DNA of 64,000 nucleotides, taken from NCBI GenBank assembly GCA_026706895.1, contig JAPOXW010000013.1:62001-126000 (forward strand), written 5' to 3'. A program made the position numbers and the translations under genes. The stretch comes from Gammaproteobacteria bacterium. GTDB taxonomy: Bacteria > Pseudomonadota > Gammaproteobacteria > Poriferisulfidales > Poriferisulfidaceae. Below the pieces are notes generated by a model. The model was not told the origin of the DNA and ran no database searches. It was given only the letters and a program-made list of their open reading frames with translations. This document shows positions 50,466 through 61,175 of the stretch, one piece after another; position 1 is the first letter of the stretch; each line of letters begins with the position of its first letter.

Positions 50466-51604
50466 GCCATCGCTCCTGAAGCCGCTGGCTGCGGCCCATG
50501 CACTGGAATGGCGTGACCAATCCACGGCCTGTGTCCGCGGGACCTTTGAATGTCGCCCGCCAATTGGCCGCAGGCCGCCGCAATGTCATCACCCCGGGGG
50601 CGGCGGGTGGTAGCCACAATACCTTCTTCGCAAAGGATCTCGCGGAACCGGCTGCGTACAGGTTCGGGCGATGCAGCGTAACCGCTACCCGGAAAGGCAT
50701 TGAATGGAATCAGGTTGACCTTGCAGGGAAGGCCGCGGAGCCTTTTCGCCAAGGCCCGCGCACATTCAGGATGATCATTGACGCCATCCAGCAGTACGTA
50801 TTCGATGATGATCTTGTGCTTGCGTGCACGCCCCGCAGCGTAACGCCGACAAGCCGCCAACAGCTCGTCGATCGGGTAACGGGCATTGATTGCCATCAGT
50901 TGCGTACGCAATGCATCATCCGGAGCATGCAGTGATACCGCGAGGCTGACGTCGGCAATCTTCCGAAGGCGGTCGATGCCTGGAACCAGCCCGGCAGTGC
51001 TGACCGTGACTTGGCGACGTCCCAAAGAATAGGCGTGGCTGTCCCGAAACAAGTCTGCCGCACCAGCGACCGCATCAAGATTCGCCAGCGGTTCCCCCAT
51101 ACCCATAAACACGACGTGCGTGACCGGGATATCCGGCTCCAAGCGATGCCGGACCAGCCACAACTGGGAGACGATTTCGTGTGTCGAAAGATTGCGCTCA
51201 AACCCGCTGCGTGCGGTTCGGCAAAACGTGCAACCGAGTGCACAGCCGGCCTGCGAGGATAGGCACAGGGTGGCACGCCCCCGTGCAGGAATCAGTACCA
51301 TTTCGACGACGTTGCCGCAGGTCAGGCGTAGCAACCATTTGCGCGTCCCGTCCCGGGCACGGCTGGACTCAACGACATCCGGCAATGTGCATTCGATCCG
51401 CCCGCACAAGGCGGAACACACAGTCTGGGGAATCGAATCTATTCGTTCCGGATCCACTTCCCCTTGGCGATGAATCCCTCGAATCAGGGACGCCGCGTGA
51501 ACCGGCGAACAATCCTGGTCCACCAGCCAGTCCTCCCACTGCTTCCGACCCCACCCGAGTAGGGGAATTTGATCGGGCGCGAAGTTCATCGTGTTCGAGG
51601 ACAA
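50462..51604 (-). CDS. rlmN: 23S rRNA / tRNA adenine-C2 methyltransferase RlmN
   Basis: Radical-SAM enzyme that methylates A2503 of 23S rRNA and A37 of some tRNAs. The cluster motif is CALGCTFC, followed by the SAM-binding [11 protein letters not shown] and the catalytic cysteine region near the C-terminus ([15 protein letters not shown]). 380 residues from the ATG at 51604; another ATG at 51589 would also fit. It overlaps ndk and hisS, so ndk-rlmN-hisS is coupled. Confidence 0.95.
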   Translation of the reverse strand: MSSNTMNFAPDQIPLLGWGRKQWEDWLVDQDCSPVHAASLIRGIHRQGEVDPERIDSIPQTVCSALCGRIECTLPDVVESSRARDGTRKWLLRLTCGNVVEMVLIPARGRATLCLSSQAGCALGCTFCRTARSGFERNLSTHEIVSQLWLVRHRLEPDIPVTHVVFMGMGEPLANLDAVAGAADLFRDSHAYSLGRRQVTVSTAGLVPGIDRLRKIADVSLAVSLHAPDDALRTQLMAINARYPIDELLAACRRYAAGRARKHKIIIEYVLLDGVNDHPECARALAKRLRGLPCKVNLIPFNAFPGSGYAASPEPVRSRFREILCEEGIVATTRRPRGDDIAAACGQLAGDIQRSRGHRPWIGHAIPVHGPQPAASGAMA

Positions 51605-52017
51605 ATCTCCTCGGGACTGAAGAAAAAATCAATTTCCGTGCGTGCAGTGTCCGGACCGTCCGAGCCGTGTACGGCATTTTCATCGACCTGGGTCGCAAAA
51701 TCGGCCCGGATTGTACCGGGCGCAGCCTGAGCCGGATCGGTGGCACCCATCACTTCCCGGTTGAGCGCAATCGCATTTTCACCTTCCAACACCTGCACCA
51801 CGACGGGGCCAGAAGTCATGAATTCGACCAAATCTGCATAAAACGGGCGCTCCCGGTGCACCGCATAGAACGCCTTGGCTTGTTCTCGGGAAAGGTGCAT
51901 CATGCGGGCAGCAACTATGCGCAATCCCGCCGCCTCCAAACGCTGATAGATAGAGCCGATATGGTTATTGCCAACCGCATCCGGCTTGACGATGGAGAGG
52001 GTCTGCTCTACGGCCAT
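51586..52017 (-). CDS. ndk: Nucleoside diphosphate kinase
   Basis: Equalises nucleoside triphosphate pools. Starts [20 protein letters not shown] and has the active histidine in the [12 protein letters not shown] block. 143 residues, normal length. First gene of the coupled run into rlmN and hisS. Confidence 0.96.
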   Translation of the reverse strand: MAVEQTLSIVKPDAVGNNHIGSIYQRLEAAGLRIVAARMMHLSREQAKAFYAVHRERPFYADLVEFMTSGPVVVQVLEGENAIALNREVMGATDPAQAAPGTIRADFATQVDENAVHGSDGPDTARTEIDFFFSPEEICPRTR

Positions 52018-52148
52018 GGTTCTTCCTTGACCCGGTATGTCCGGAATCGTGATTTGCTAGGGTGTGTGGTGGTGACTGAACCGTTTATTTTAGCGAATTC
52101 AGGTTGTTACCCAAAAAAGAGGGAATTATATATAAAGGTTGACGAGGG

Positions 52149-52481
52149 CTATGGGGACGGGGCTGTGAAAAACATTTCAACCAGCTTTGTCACTGCCCAC
52201 AAGCCACCCATCAAAATAGCGGCCCAAATGATCATCTTCAACGGCAATCCTTGTATTTCTGCTTTGGTTTCAGCAATTAAATTCATCAGATCGGTAAACG
52301 TTTTGGCAATGCGGTCTTGGGTGCGACTTTCCGATTGCATTACAAAGGTTTGCGTTCTCGCAAAATCAACATGGGTAGCAGCATGTTGCATTTGTATCTC
52401 TAAAGCAGAAATTCTGGATTCGTTCGACATGTAATCCTTGCCAACATTCTCCCGTCTTTCTTGTCCGTTGTCCGCGCTCAT
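52149..52481 (-). CDS. Small coiled-coil protein with C-terminal membrane helix
   Basis: The 110-residue protein has an amphipathic helical N-terminal half with glutamine- and serine-rich segments and one C-terminal membrane helix (MIIWAAILMGGLWAVTKLVEMFF). The layout recalls XhlA-like phage proteins or DUF1640-type membrane coiled coils, but no firm family can be named. It lies 3 bases after the neighbouring small gene on the same strand and in AT-rich DNA. Confidence 0.6.
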   Translation of the reverse strand: MSADNGQERRENVGKDYMSNESRISALEIQMQHAATHVDFARTQTFVMQSESRTQDRIAKTFTDLMNLIAETKAEIQGLPLKMIIWAAILMGGLWAVTKLVEMFFTAPSP

Positions 52482-52484
52482 GGC

Positions 52485-52757
52485 CTATTCTCCCAATGCA
52501 GCCTTGAGCCAAGCCCAAAACACTGTCGGCCCATGTCCTGCGTAATCTGACCCAACCTCCACAACAATCCCCGTGTCGGCTCTCTCTTGTTCTTCCTTCT
52601 TGAAAACCTCTAGTATTTCCGCGAGCTGTCCTGCGGCAAGATTGGAAGTAAAAAAATACATGCAGTCGGAGAGTTCAAAGAAGTTCTCGTCAACACCCTT
52701 TATTTTTTCTGCGACATCGGGCCGCGCGTTCTCAAGGAAAACGAAATAATTTGGCAT
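52485..52757 (-). CDS. Small protein of unknown function
   Basis: A 90-residue alpha/beta protein (start at 52757 or 52766) beginning MPNYFVFLENARPDVAEKI, with a C-terminal VFWAWLKAALGE. No signal peptide, membrane helix or known motif. It is likely in one transcript with the membrane coiled-coil gene 3 bases downstream. Confidence 0.55.
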   Translation of the reverse strand: MPNYFVFLENARPDVAEKIKGVDENFFELSDCMYFFTSNLAAGQLAEILEVFKKEEQERADTGIVVEVGSDYAGHGPTVFWAWLKAALGE

Positions 52758-52886
52758 GAGGATCATCCCTGTCCGACTAGGGATAGTTCATGTTAGCATA
52801 TCCCTATTACCTTAGAGAATTATCTACTTTAGTTGGCAAAAAAGTAGCCGATTTCTCTATAGTGCCTATAAACACTGGCTGCGCGG

Positions 52887-53210
52887 CTAAACATTTTGAT
52901 TCAATATTTTCTTGGCTTCTTCTAACTGCTTTTCAGCTTCTTCAAGTTGCTGCGACACCTCGTGTATCTGAGTAGCTGTCGGATATTCCTGTGGGTCGCG
53001 ATAAACTCTCAAGCCCCCTTGTTTAGGCGCAAAACTGAACTTACCGTTTTCAAGATTCAATGAAAGTCCTTCTCTAATCCTGTTACAAATGATTGCAAGT
53101 GTGTTAGCAAAATCATCTAACTTCTTTTTCAGTTCTGCAATCTTCCTGGTAGCCTCTTCCATATCTACATGAGCCTGGCCCAACATTTCCAGTTTTTCTT
53201 TGCTAGTCAT
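52887..53210 (-). CDS. Small coiled-coil protein of unknown function
   Basis: The 107-residue protein is mostly coiled coil (residues 15-45 and 80-105) with a short beta-like middle (FSFAPKQGGLRVYRDP). No ribosome site is obvious. The start codon at 53208-53210 lies only 7 bases outside the left inverted repeat of the IS1595-like element, so that element inserted directly upstream and may have removed its original promoter. Confidence 0.55.
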   Translation of the reverse strand: MTSKEKLEMLGQAHVDMEEATRKIAELKKKLDDFANTLAIICNRIREGLSLNLENGKFSFAPKQGGLRVYRDPQEYPTATQIHEVSQQLEEAEKQLEEAKKILNQNV

Positions 53211-53217
53211 AATAAAA

Positions 53218-53243
53218 GGTAATTATCCCCTAGAGGCAAGTAA
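53218..53243 (+). repeat. Left terminal inverted repeat of the IS1595-like element
   Basis: 26 bp beginning GGTAATTATCCC and ending GCAAGTAA. Compared with the right copy on the opposite strand, 21 of 26 positions agree; all differences are in the middle. Confidence 0.7.
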
Positions 53244-53280
53244 CATCAGTTAAGCATATCTTATAGCATAGGGGGATGCC

Positions 53281-55623
53281 TTGCCCCCCCCCCCTACAGA
53301 TAGTGAATTTAGAACCTACGATTACATTCGCAAGGTTCTAAAGGATTTGGGCTGGGACACCAGAAACCCGGCTCGCGGCGGAAGCGTTTATACCCAGCAT
53401 GAGTTCTACGGGCATGACCCGTTGCTTGCGGATGCGCTGGGGCGGAAAAGCCCTGAAAACATCGTACTCGTTCCATACGAGCGGTTCATCCGTTACTGGA
53501 TTATCGAGGCCAAACGCTCGCACCGGCAACTGAAACAGGCTCTACGCGAAGCGAAAGGCTACGCGGACAAGGTGAACGACCGGCAACAGAATGCCGCTCG
53601 ATTCGCCACGGGCATCGCCGGAACGCCCGACCAGTCGTTCTATGTGGAAACCTGCTACTGGGATGGCGAACAATGGCAGGAAGTCCAAATCAACGACTAC
53701 GAAACCACGGGATTCCTCTCTCCCGACCAGTGCCTGAACATCCTGAAGCGCAATGATCCGAACTCCGCGATTTTCGATGATGACCCAGACCGCTTTCTAA
53801 ACAAGGCAAACGCCATCAACAAGACGCTACATGACAATCAGATACCAGTGGGGGACAGGGCGGGGTTTATGGCCGCGCTCCTACTTGCGCTGGCGCAGGA
53901 TGCCAACCTGACCATCCACAGCCGACCGACTGCGCTGGTGCGCGAGATCAACGGGAACATAGAGGATATGCTCAAGCACCACGGCAAAGAGGAATTTGCC
54001 GCGTCTATCCAACTCACCCTTCCGGCCACGGCGAAGAATCACAAGCAGTACCGGAAAGCCATCATCGAGACGCTACAGCACTTGCGGGAAATGAACATTC
54101 GCTCCGCCATCAACGGCGGCGATGACGCGCTGGGCAAGTTTTACGAGACTTTCCTCCGCTACGCCAACGGCGCAAAGGAAATGGGCATCGTCCTGACCCC
54201 CAGACATATCACGCAATTTGCCGTTGATGTAGTCGGCATTGGAATTTCGGACAGGATATTCGACCCGGCCTGTGGTACTGGTGGGTTTCTGGTGTCCACT
54301 ATGGACACCATGAGGAAGTCGCTGGGCGGAAGCCGACAGAGGGACTACGAGGAGTTCAAGAGCAACTGCCTGTTCGGTGTGGACAAGACGGACGATGTGT
54401 ACAGCCTTGCGCTGGTGAACATGATTTTCAGGGGGGACGGCAAATCCCGAATGTACGATGGGGACTGCTTCGACCATGAGTTTTGGGAGCGGGACGGCGA
54501 AGTGTTCTACACCATGCCGAACGAGGGCGACAGGGAGCCGCAGGGAGCCGTCAAGCCATTTTCCCGTGTGTTGATGAACCCGCCGTTCAAGCAGGAACCG
54601 GATGAGCCGATGTTCGTGGATTACGCACTGCGGCAATCGAGACCAGACGCGATCCTGTTTGCCGTGTTGCCCGCCGTGGCGATCAGTGGGGCGCAGCATT
54701 CAGAATGGCGCAAGGCTCTTCTGAAAAGGCATACGGTGCTGGCCGTAATCAAACTGGACAAGAGCGTGTTCTATCCGATTGCCGAAAGCACTTACGCGCT
54801 GATACTGAAAGCGCACTCGCCGCATGATTTCAGGCGCGACACCTTTCTAGGCGTTCTGCATGACGATGACCACAGGCCGCGCAGATCCAAAGTGCTGTCC
54901 CAGCATGAGGCGAGGGACAATGTAGAGGCCATGACGGAACAGGTGCGCCGCCATGTCCTGGGCAAGCCGTGCGAACCGGATATACCACGCATCCAGATAT
55001 TGGCTTCGATCAACCCGGACGAAGGGTGCGACTTTGCCCCGGAAGCCTATCTGAACAGTGGCGAGCCGGAGGGCAGGATCGACCTTGCGGACTTGGTGGC
55101 ATCATTGGACTACGCCAAATCCAGTGTACGAAGCCGCAATAAAAAGCGCGGCATTCACGCGCTGGAAAATCAGAGGGCGTTTCCACTCCGCGAGTTCATC
55201 CAACGGGAAGTATCGCCCACGCTGAAAAGTCTCAAAGACTTTCCGAATGGAAGCGTGCCTGTAATATCCGCCACGGCGAACAATAACGGGATCAAGGAAT
55301 GGAAAGATGTACCGGACGACCTTCTGCTTGAAAACTGCGTATCCGTTTCAAAGGTTCACAATACGAAGCCATGCCGCGCCTTCTGGCATCCGTACCGCTT
55401 CGCGGCCATCCATACCGTGTTGCTGTTCGAGCCGATTGAAGCGTTCGCGCAGAATGAAAACGCCGTGCTGTACCTTTGCCAAGCCATCACGGATACGAAC
55501 GCATGGCGTTACGATTATGCGAGGAATGTCCTGTTGGACAAGGTTGAAGTCTATCTGCCGTGCTTGCGTTCTGGTAAAGTGGACATGGCGCGCATCATCC
55601 AGATCGCGGAGGAAGCCAAATGA
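53281..55623 (+). CDS. Single-chain restriction-modification protein: nuclease, N6-adenine methylase and specificity region
   Basis: The 780-residue protein has an HsdR-like N-terminal nuclease region with WIIEAK (I75-K78), an HsdM-type N6-adenine methylase with motif I DPACGTGGF from residue 328 and motif IV NPPF from 433, and a C-terminal part (about 600-780) resembling a target-recognition domain. This is the plan of fused type IIG / type I-like enzymes that cut and methylate with one chain. Translation starts at a TTG (53281), 5 bases after AGGGGG, and runs straight into an 11-cytosine tract encoding residues 2-5. An ATG at 53276 is out of frame unless the tract gains one base. It is on the opposite strand to the transposase and inside the same inverted repeats. 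Confidence 0.85.
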   Translation: MPPPPTDSEFRTYDYIRKVLKDLGWDTRNPARGGSVYTQHEFYGHDPLLADALGRKSPENIVLVPYERFIRYWIIEAKRSHRQLKQALREAKGYADKVNDRQQNAARFATGIAGTPDQSFYVETCYWDGEQWQEVQINDYETTGFLSPDQCLNILKRNDPNSAIFDDDPDRFLNKANAINKTLHDNQIPVGDRAGFMAALLLALAQDANLTIHSRPTALVREINGNIEDMLKHHGKEEFAASIQLTLPATAKNHKQYRKAIIETLQHLREMNIRSAINGGDDALGKFYETFLRYANGAKEMGIVLTPRHITQFAVDVVGIGISDRIFDPACGTGGFLVSTMDTMRKSLGGSRQRDYEEFKSNCLFGVDKTDDVYSLALVNMIFRGDGKSRMYDGDCFDHEFWERDGEVFYTMPNEGDREPQGAVKPFSRVLMNPPFKQEPDEPMFVDYALRQSRPDAILFAVLPAVAISGAQHSEWRKALLKRHTVLAVIKLDKSVFYPIAESTYALILKAHSPHDFRRDTFLGVLHDDDHRPRRSKVLSQHEARDNVEAMTEQVRRHVLGKPCEPDIPRIQILASINPDEGCDFAPEAYLNSGEPEGRIDLADLVASLDYAKSSVRSRNKKRGIHALENQRAFPLREFIQREVSPTLKSLKDFPNGSVPVISATANNNGIKEWKDVPDDLLLENCVSVSKVHNTKPCRAFWHPYRFAAIHTVLLFEPIEAFAQNENAVLYLCQAITDTNAWRYDYARNVLLDKVEVYLPCLRSGKVDMARIIQIAEEAK
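53284..53294 (+). repeat. Poly-C tract (11 C) at the start of the restriction-modification gene
   Basis: Eleven consecutive cytosines lie immediately after the TTG start codon. Tract-length change would shift the reading frame: 11 C opens the TTG frame, 12 or 9 C would open the frame of the ATG at 53276, and 10 or 13 C would open neither. Confidence 0.9.
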
Positions 55624-55760
55624 CAGCCCAGCCGAAGCCCAAACCTTCCGAGGCAAATCCTCCCGCCGAGCAGAAGGAACTCCACCCGCAGGGCAAGGAG
55701 CGGTTCCGCGAATTGCTCAAGCGGGCTGTACCTCCTGCAAAAGTTCCATCAAGCGACTGA
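55620..55760 (+). CDS. Small charged protein coupled to the restriction-modification gene
   Basis: A 46-residue reading frame starts at the ATGA overlap with the upstream stop codon and encodes a proline- and lysine-rich sequence (MTAQPKPKPSEANPPAEQ, then KERFRELLKRAVPPAK). The 3' end overlaps the convergent transposase gene by 44 bases. It could be a complete small partner, or the start of a longer gene cut by the transposon. No family recognised. Confidence 0.5.
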   Translation: MTAQPKPKPSEANPPAEQKELHPQGKERFRELLKRAVPPAKVPSSD

Positions 55761-56586
55761 ACATACTGGATGGAGCCTTCCGAAGATTGTGGCGGAAGTC
55801 GAACTCCGAAAGGTACTTGCTCATGTGCTTGGCGGAGATATGAACATGAGTTCCCCGCACACTGCGCTTGAACAGCGACCAGTGGCCTTCCAGCGAGTTC
55901 ACATGGCAACCATTTCTGGCAAACTCCCCGCGTCCGTGATGAACGCTGTCATGGTGATAACCGCGCAATCCCAGAGTGGTGTAGGTGCGGAGTTCGTCCG
56001 TGTGGATGAGCGTACCCTCCCGGACATTCTCGCGAATAATCGGCTCTAGCGTCTTACGCTTCACATTTGGCACGGGCTGGGTCTTGATCTCCCCGTCCCG
56101 CTCCTTCATGCCGAACACAATCGTCTTGCCTTCGGCTCCACGCCCACGCTTGCCCTTACGCTTGCCGCCGACATAGGATTCGTCAACCTCCACGCATCCA
56201 AACAGGCCGCCACCGCCATTCTCTGCCATCAGTTTCCTGATCTGATGGCCAATGCGCCACGCGCATTTGTAACTCACGCCAAGCTGCCGTTCCAGTTCCT
56301 TGCCAGACACGCCATGCCGCGTAGCCGTAAACAGGTACATGGCGTAGAACCACTTGTGAAGCGGTGTGCTGGATTTCTCGAACGGAGTGCCAACACAGGG
56401 ATAGACATGGGCGCCGCAGAACTGGCAAGCGAAAGCGCGGCGTTTGCGGATGCGGTGGTACTTGGTTTCCTGTTTGCATTCTTCGCATACTGGCTTGTCG
56501 CCGTAGCGAAGTTCCATGATGGTGTTCAGACACGCATCATCGTTTGGATATTCCTTCTGAAACTCGTAGAATGTGTAGCGAGGCAT
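55717..56586 (-). CDS. IS1595-family transposase
   Basis: The 289-residue protein (start MPRYTFYEFQ at 56586) has an N-terminal zinc ribbon (CEECKQE, CQFCGAHVYP) and the ISXO2/IS1595 catalytic core: DESYVGGKRKGKRGRG, HTDELRTYTTL and VNSLEGHWSLFKRSVRG, the expected acidic and N/E residues. It looks intact. The frame extends to 56622 without homology. It faces the restriction-modification gene tail to tail. Confidence 0.9.
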   Translation of the reverse strand: MPRYTFYEFQKEYPNDDACLNTIMELRYGDKPVCEECKQETKYHRIRKRRAFACQFCGAHVYPCVGTPFEKSSTPLHKWFYAMYLFTATRHGVSGKELERQLGVSYKCAWRIGHQIRKLMAENGGGGLFGCVEVDESYVGGKRKGKRGRGAEGKTIVFGMKERDGEIKTQPVPNVKRKTLEPIIRENVREGTLIHTDELRTYTTLGLRGYHHDSVHHGRGEFARNGCHVNSLEGHWSLFKRSVRGTHVHISAKHMSKYLSEFDFRHNLRKAPSSMFSRLMELLQEVQPA

Positions 56587-56642
56587 AGTAAGTTTCCTGC
56601 TCTGGATTGATTCGACACTCATATCCTAGCAGGAAATTTACT
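56587..56642. repeat. Inverted repeat upstream of the transposase gene
   Basis: Two 15-bp arms (56587-56601 and 56628-56642, one mismatch) with a 26-base spacer lie directly upstream of the transposase start; the outer arm overlaps the inner end of the right terminal repeat. Possible transposase operator or a subterminal binding site. Confidence 0.5.
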
Positions 56643-56663
56643 TGCTGTCAAGGGATAATTACC
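56638..56663 (-). repeat. Right terminal inverted repeat of the IS1595-like element
   Basis: Read on the minus strand it begins GGTAATTATCCC and ends GCAAGTAA, matching the left copy at 21 of 26 positions. It lies 52 bases upstream of the transposase start and 67 bases before the groL stop. Confidence 0.7.
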
Positions 56664-56730
56664 AAATTTAAAGATGTTCGAAGTGACCCGAAAAACGGGG
56701 CCGCTCGAAAACAACAGCACAACCGTACGA

Positions 56731-58398
<1,668 letters not shown>

Positions 58399-58441
58399 TT
58401 AGAAAATTTAGAAATTAGGATTCAATTGCCGGACGGACGAA

Positions 58442-58732
58442 TCAGTCCTCGATCACAGCCATGATGTCGTCTTCACGCATCACCACCAGTTCATCGCCAT
58501 CCAGCTTGCATTCGGTTCCAGAGTACTTGCCGAACAGGACACTGTCACCAACCTGCACGCCCATCGCTTGGGTCTCTCCGTTATCAAGAACCTTTCCGGG
58601 ACCCACCGCGAGCACTTCGCCGCGAACTGGTTTTTCCGCAGCACTATCCGGGATAACAATACCTCCGGGACTGGTGCGCTCTTCTTCAAGTCGCTTGATC
58701 ACGACACGGTCATGTAAGGGTCGAAGTTTCAT
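58442..58732 (-). CDS. groS: Co-chaperonin GroES
   Basis: 96-residue lid of Gro[20 protein letters not shown] start, [13 protein letters not shown] mobile loop, and [26 protein letters not shown] end are all typical. Followed by groL after 70 bases and preceded by a sigma-32 promoter match. Confidence 0.97.
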   Translation of the reverse strand: MKLRPLHDRVVIKRLEEERTSPGGIVIPDSAAEKPVRGEVLAVGPGKVLDNGETQAMGVQVGDSVLFGKYSGTECKLDGDELVVMREDDIMAVIED

Positions 58733-58822
58733 CGAAAACTCCTAATCATTCAATTAATCAATTATTTAAGTAGACTAAGGCGGTGATGAGGACCTGCTCT
58801 TTCCCGCCTCTGCCATCCCTAT

Positions 58823-58850
58823 ATATGGGGAGCAAGCAATTATATACAAG
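58823..58850 (-). promoter_or_regulatory. Heat-shock (sigma-32) promoter of groSL
   Basis: On the minus strand CTTGTA (58845-58850) and CCCCATAT (58823-58830) are 14 bases apart, close to the sigma-32 consensus CTTGAAA...CCCCATNT. It lies 90 bases upstream of groS. No CIRCE element was seen. Confidence 0.8.
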
Positions 58851-58891
58851 AGATATGCCCGTTACAATACACCTATCCCGCTCCCACACTC

Positions 58892-60460
58892 ATGCACCCT
58901 TCCGATTCTCTGCCCATCCGGCGGGCACTTTTAAGCGTCTCGGACAAGACCGGCATCGTCGACCTTGCTCGGACGTTGGCCGAGAATGGTGTTGAACTGA
59001 TCTCTACTGGCGGCACGGCCGCGATGCTTCGTGAATCGGGTTTGACGATTCATGAGGTTTCCGAATTGACCGGTTTCCCGGAGATCATGGACGGGCGGGT
59101 CAAGACTCTCCACCCCAAAGTACACGGAGCCTTGCTGGCACGGGGCGAACAGGACCTTGATGTCTGCGCCCTACATGGCATTGAGCCCATCGACCTCTTA
59201 GTAATCAACCTTTACCCATTCGCACAAACGATCGCTAGGCCGGATTGCAGCCTCCAGGAAGCGATAGAAAATATTGATATCGGCGGTCCCGCCATGTTGC
59301 GCGGCGCGGCCAAAAACCATGCGCATTGCTGTGTCGTGATTGATCCTTCCGACTATGCCAGCATTGCCGAGATTGTTAGCACTGGAGAAGGTATTAGCGG
59401 AGAGACCCGATTTGAGCTTGCCGTCAAGGCCTTTTCGCATGTCGCAACCTACGATTCCGACATTGCATATTACCTCGGACATCAACTTGAGCCGGATAGT
59501 TTTTTCAAACAAGGCATGCATCTGTCTCTGAAACGTCAATCCATGCTTCGATATGGCGAAAATCCGCATCAACAAGCAGCGCTCTACAGTTTCGAGAACC
59601 CTCCACCAGGTTCTCTGACCGCCGCCACACTTCACCAAGGGCAAGAACTCTCGTACAACAATCTTCTTGACACGGATGCAGCTTGGGAATGCGTTCAGGC
59701 ATTCGAAAAACCCGCCTGTGTCATCGTCAAGCACGCCAACCCCTGTGGCGTGGCGGAAGCGCGCAATATTGAGGCCGCCTACGAAGGCGCTTATCGCACT
59801 GACCCGATTTCGGCATTTGGCGGGATTATCGCCTTTAACCGGATCGTATCCGGTTCCCTCGCCCAGACCATCATCGAACGGCAATTCGCGGAAGTGCTGA
59901 TTGCGCCAAGTTTCCGAAAAAATGCATTGCAGGTCTTGGCCAAGAAACCTAAAGTTCGGGTACTTTCCGCAGGTGCCCCCCAAGCGAGCAAGCAGTGCGC
60001 AACCGTGCGCAGCATCAGTGGTGGACTACTTGGGCAAACTCCGGATCACGCGCTTTTGGACTCTAAGGCGTTACGCGTGGTGACCAGACGCTCTCCAACT
60101 GAAAATGAACACCAAGACCTTCTATTTGCCTGGAAAGTTGCCAAGTTTGTCAAGTCCAACGCTATCGTCTACGCGCGCGACCGATGCACTGTCGGAGTTG
60201 GTGCGGGACAGATGAGCCGAATCTATTCTGCGCGAATCGCTACTATCAAGGCTGCCGACGAGAACCTTTCGCTAGACAGCGCCGTGATGGCTTCAGATGC
60301 GTTCTTCCCGTTTCGAGATGGGGTTGATGCCGCCCACGAAGCCGGCATTACAGCAGTTATCCAGCCAGGCGGCAGCATGAGAGACGACGAAGTTATTGCC
60401 GCGGCCGATGAACACGGCATGGCTATGATGTTCACAGGAATGCGTCATTTCCGGCACTAG
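58892..60460 (+). CDS. purH: Bifunctional AICAR formyltransferase / IMP cyclohydrolase
   Basis: Last two steps of IMP synthesis. The N-terminal MGS-like domain ([43 protein letters not shown]) is followed by the formyltransferase domain ([11 protein letters not shown], and [19 protein letters not shown] at the C-terminus). 522 residues. Divergent from groSL. An upstream in-frame start is not needed. Confidence 0.96.
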   Translation: MHPSDSLPIRRALLSVSDKTGIVDLARTLAENGVELISTGGTAAMLRESGLTIHEVSELTGFPEIMDGRVKTLHPKVHGALLARGEQDLDVCALHGIEPIDLLVINLYPFAQTIARPDCSLQEAIENIDIGGPAMLRGAAKNHAHCCVVIDPSDYASIAEIVSTGEGISGETRFELAVKAFSHVATYDSDIAYYLGHQLEPDSFFKQGMHLSLKRQSMLRYGENPHQQAALYSFENPPPGSLTAATLHQGQELSYNNLLDTDAAWECVQAFEKPACVIVKHANPCGVAEARNIEAAYEGAYRTDPISAFGGIIAFNRIVSGSLAQTIIERQFAEVLIAPSFRKNALQVLAKKPKVRVLSAGAPQASKQCATVRSISGGLLGQTPDHALLDSKALRVVTRRSPTENEHQDLLFAWKVAKFVKSNAIVYARDRCTVGVGAGQMSRIYSARIATIKAADENLSLDSAVMASDAFFPFRDGVDAAHEAGITAVIQPGGSMRDDEVIAAADEHGMAMMFTGMRHFRH

Positions 60461-60531
60461 TCTCGCCAGTGCCGCATAATCCAAAAAACACTCAGGGCAG
60501 AGTATCCGTTACTGGATAGCCTAGAAACTTC

Positions 60532-61050
60532 TTACCGATTGAAAGGCAACTTGGCCAACATCATGGCCATTCCGCAAGAGCCAGTGGCACCGGAAAACAG
60601 GAGGCCTGCTCCGATGAAAGCAGACAGTCCGAAAAACCCAGGATGTGCCCATACTCCCAAGATGACGCCCAGCAGAACCAGGCTGCCCGCCACGATCTGG
60701 ACCTGGCGCATGATTTCGATCGGGGCCCCGGAATCTGAAGCAACCGGATAACCCGCTTTCTTCCAAGCCATGATGCCCCCTTCCAAGACATACGTCTCGG
60801 GATAGCCGACGGTTGCAAGCTTGTCCGCATGAACCAGCGTACGTCGGCCGCTGCGGCAATGGAAAATCCCGATCTTCTGATGCGGCTCGGCTTTCAGGCC
60901 CGCTTCTAGCCCGGTCAAGGGAATCCACCGCGCCTCCGGAATTCTCATCTGACCACGCTCGCCAGGATCTCGAATATCAATCAGCTCGGCACGGCCTTCA
61001 TCCAGCCAGCGTCGGGCTTCGCTTGCCTTGATTTCCTGAACTTCCACCAT
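60532..61050 (-). CDS. Rhodanese-like protein with C-terminal membrane domain
   Basis: The 172-residue protein has a rhodanese domain with catalytic cysteine loop HCRSGRRT, followed by two hydrophobic helices (IVAGSLVLLGVILGVWAHPG and LSAFIGAGLLFSGATG, a DUF2892-like pair). Such proteins move sulfane sulfur at the membrane and are common in sulfur-metabolising bacteria. Convergent with purH. Confidence 0.87.
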   Translation of the reverse strand: MVEVQEIKASEARRWLDEGRAELIDIRDPGERGQMRIPEARWIPLTGLEAGLKAEPHQKIGIFHCRSGRRTLVHADKLATVGYPETYVLEGGIMAWKKAGYPVASDSGAPIEIMRQVQIVAGSLVLLGVILGVWAHPGFFGLSAFIGAGLLFSGATGSCGMAMMLAKLPFNR

Positions 61051-61175
61051 TTGCCTCCTGCACAGGAGCCTTGTAATTTTACACCTCTTGAACCGCAGGT
61101 TCCCAAGATCCCCGGTTAGGCAGCACTGCCTTGGTCACGGCTTGCTTTTGATCCAAGGTCAGAAGCCACTCCCTC

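Larger units (their letters stand above)
53218..56663. mobile_element. Inverted-repeat-bounded 3.4-kb element: IS1595-type transposase with restriction-modification passenger
   Basis: Two 26-bp sequences in opposite orientation, identical at 21 of 26 positions including an outer GGTAATTATCCC and an inner GCAAGTAA, bracket the restriction-modification gene, a small coupled ORF and an IS1595-family transposase gene. IS1595-family elements with passenger genes are known, so I read this as one transposable unit. The 8-bp flanks (53210-53217 and 56664-56671) match only partly, so a clean target duplication is not shown. Outer boundaries rest on the repeats alone. Confidence 0.65.

Noticed and set aside
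53210-56671. 8-bp target duplication at the element ends
   Set aside because: The flanks taataaaa and aaatttaa agree at only 5 of 8 positions, so I do not claim a duplication.
58733-58891. CIRCE operator at groSL
   Set aside because: No 9-bp inverted repeat with 9-base spacer of the CIRCE type was found; the sigma-32 promoter match explains heat-shock control.
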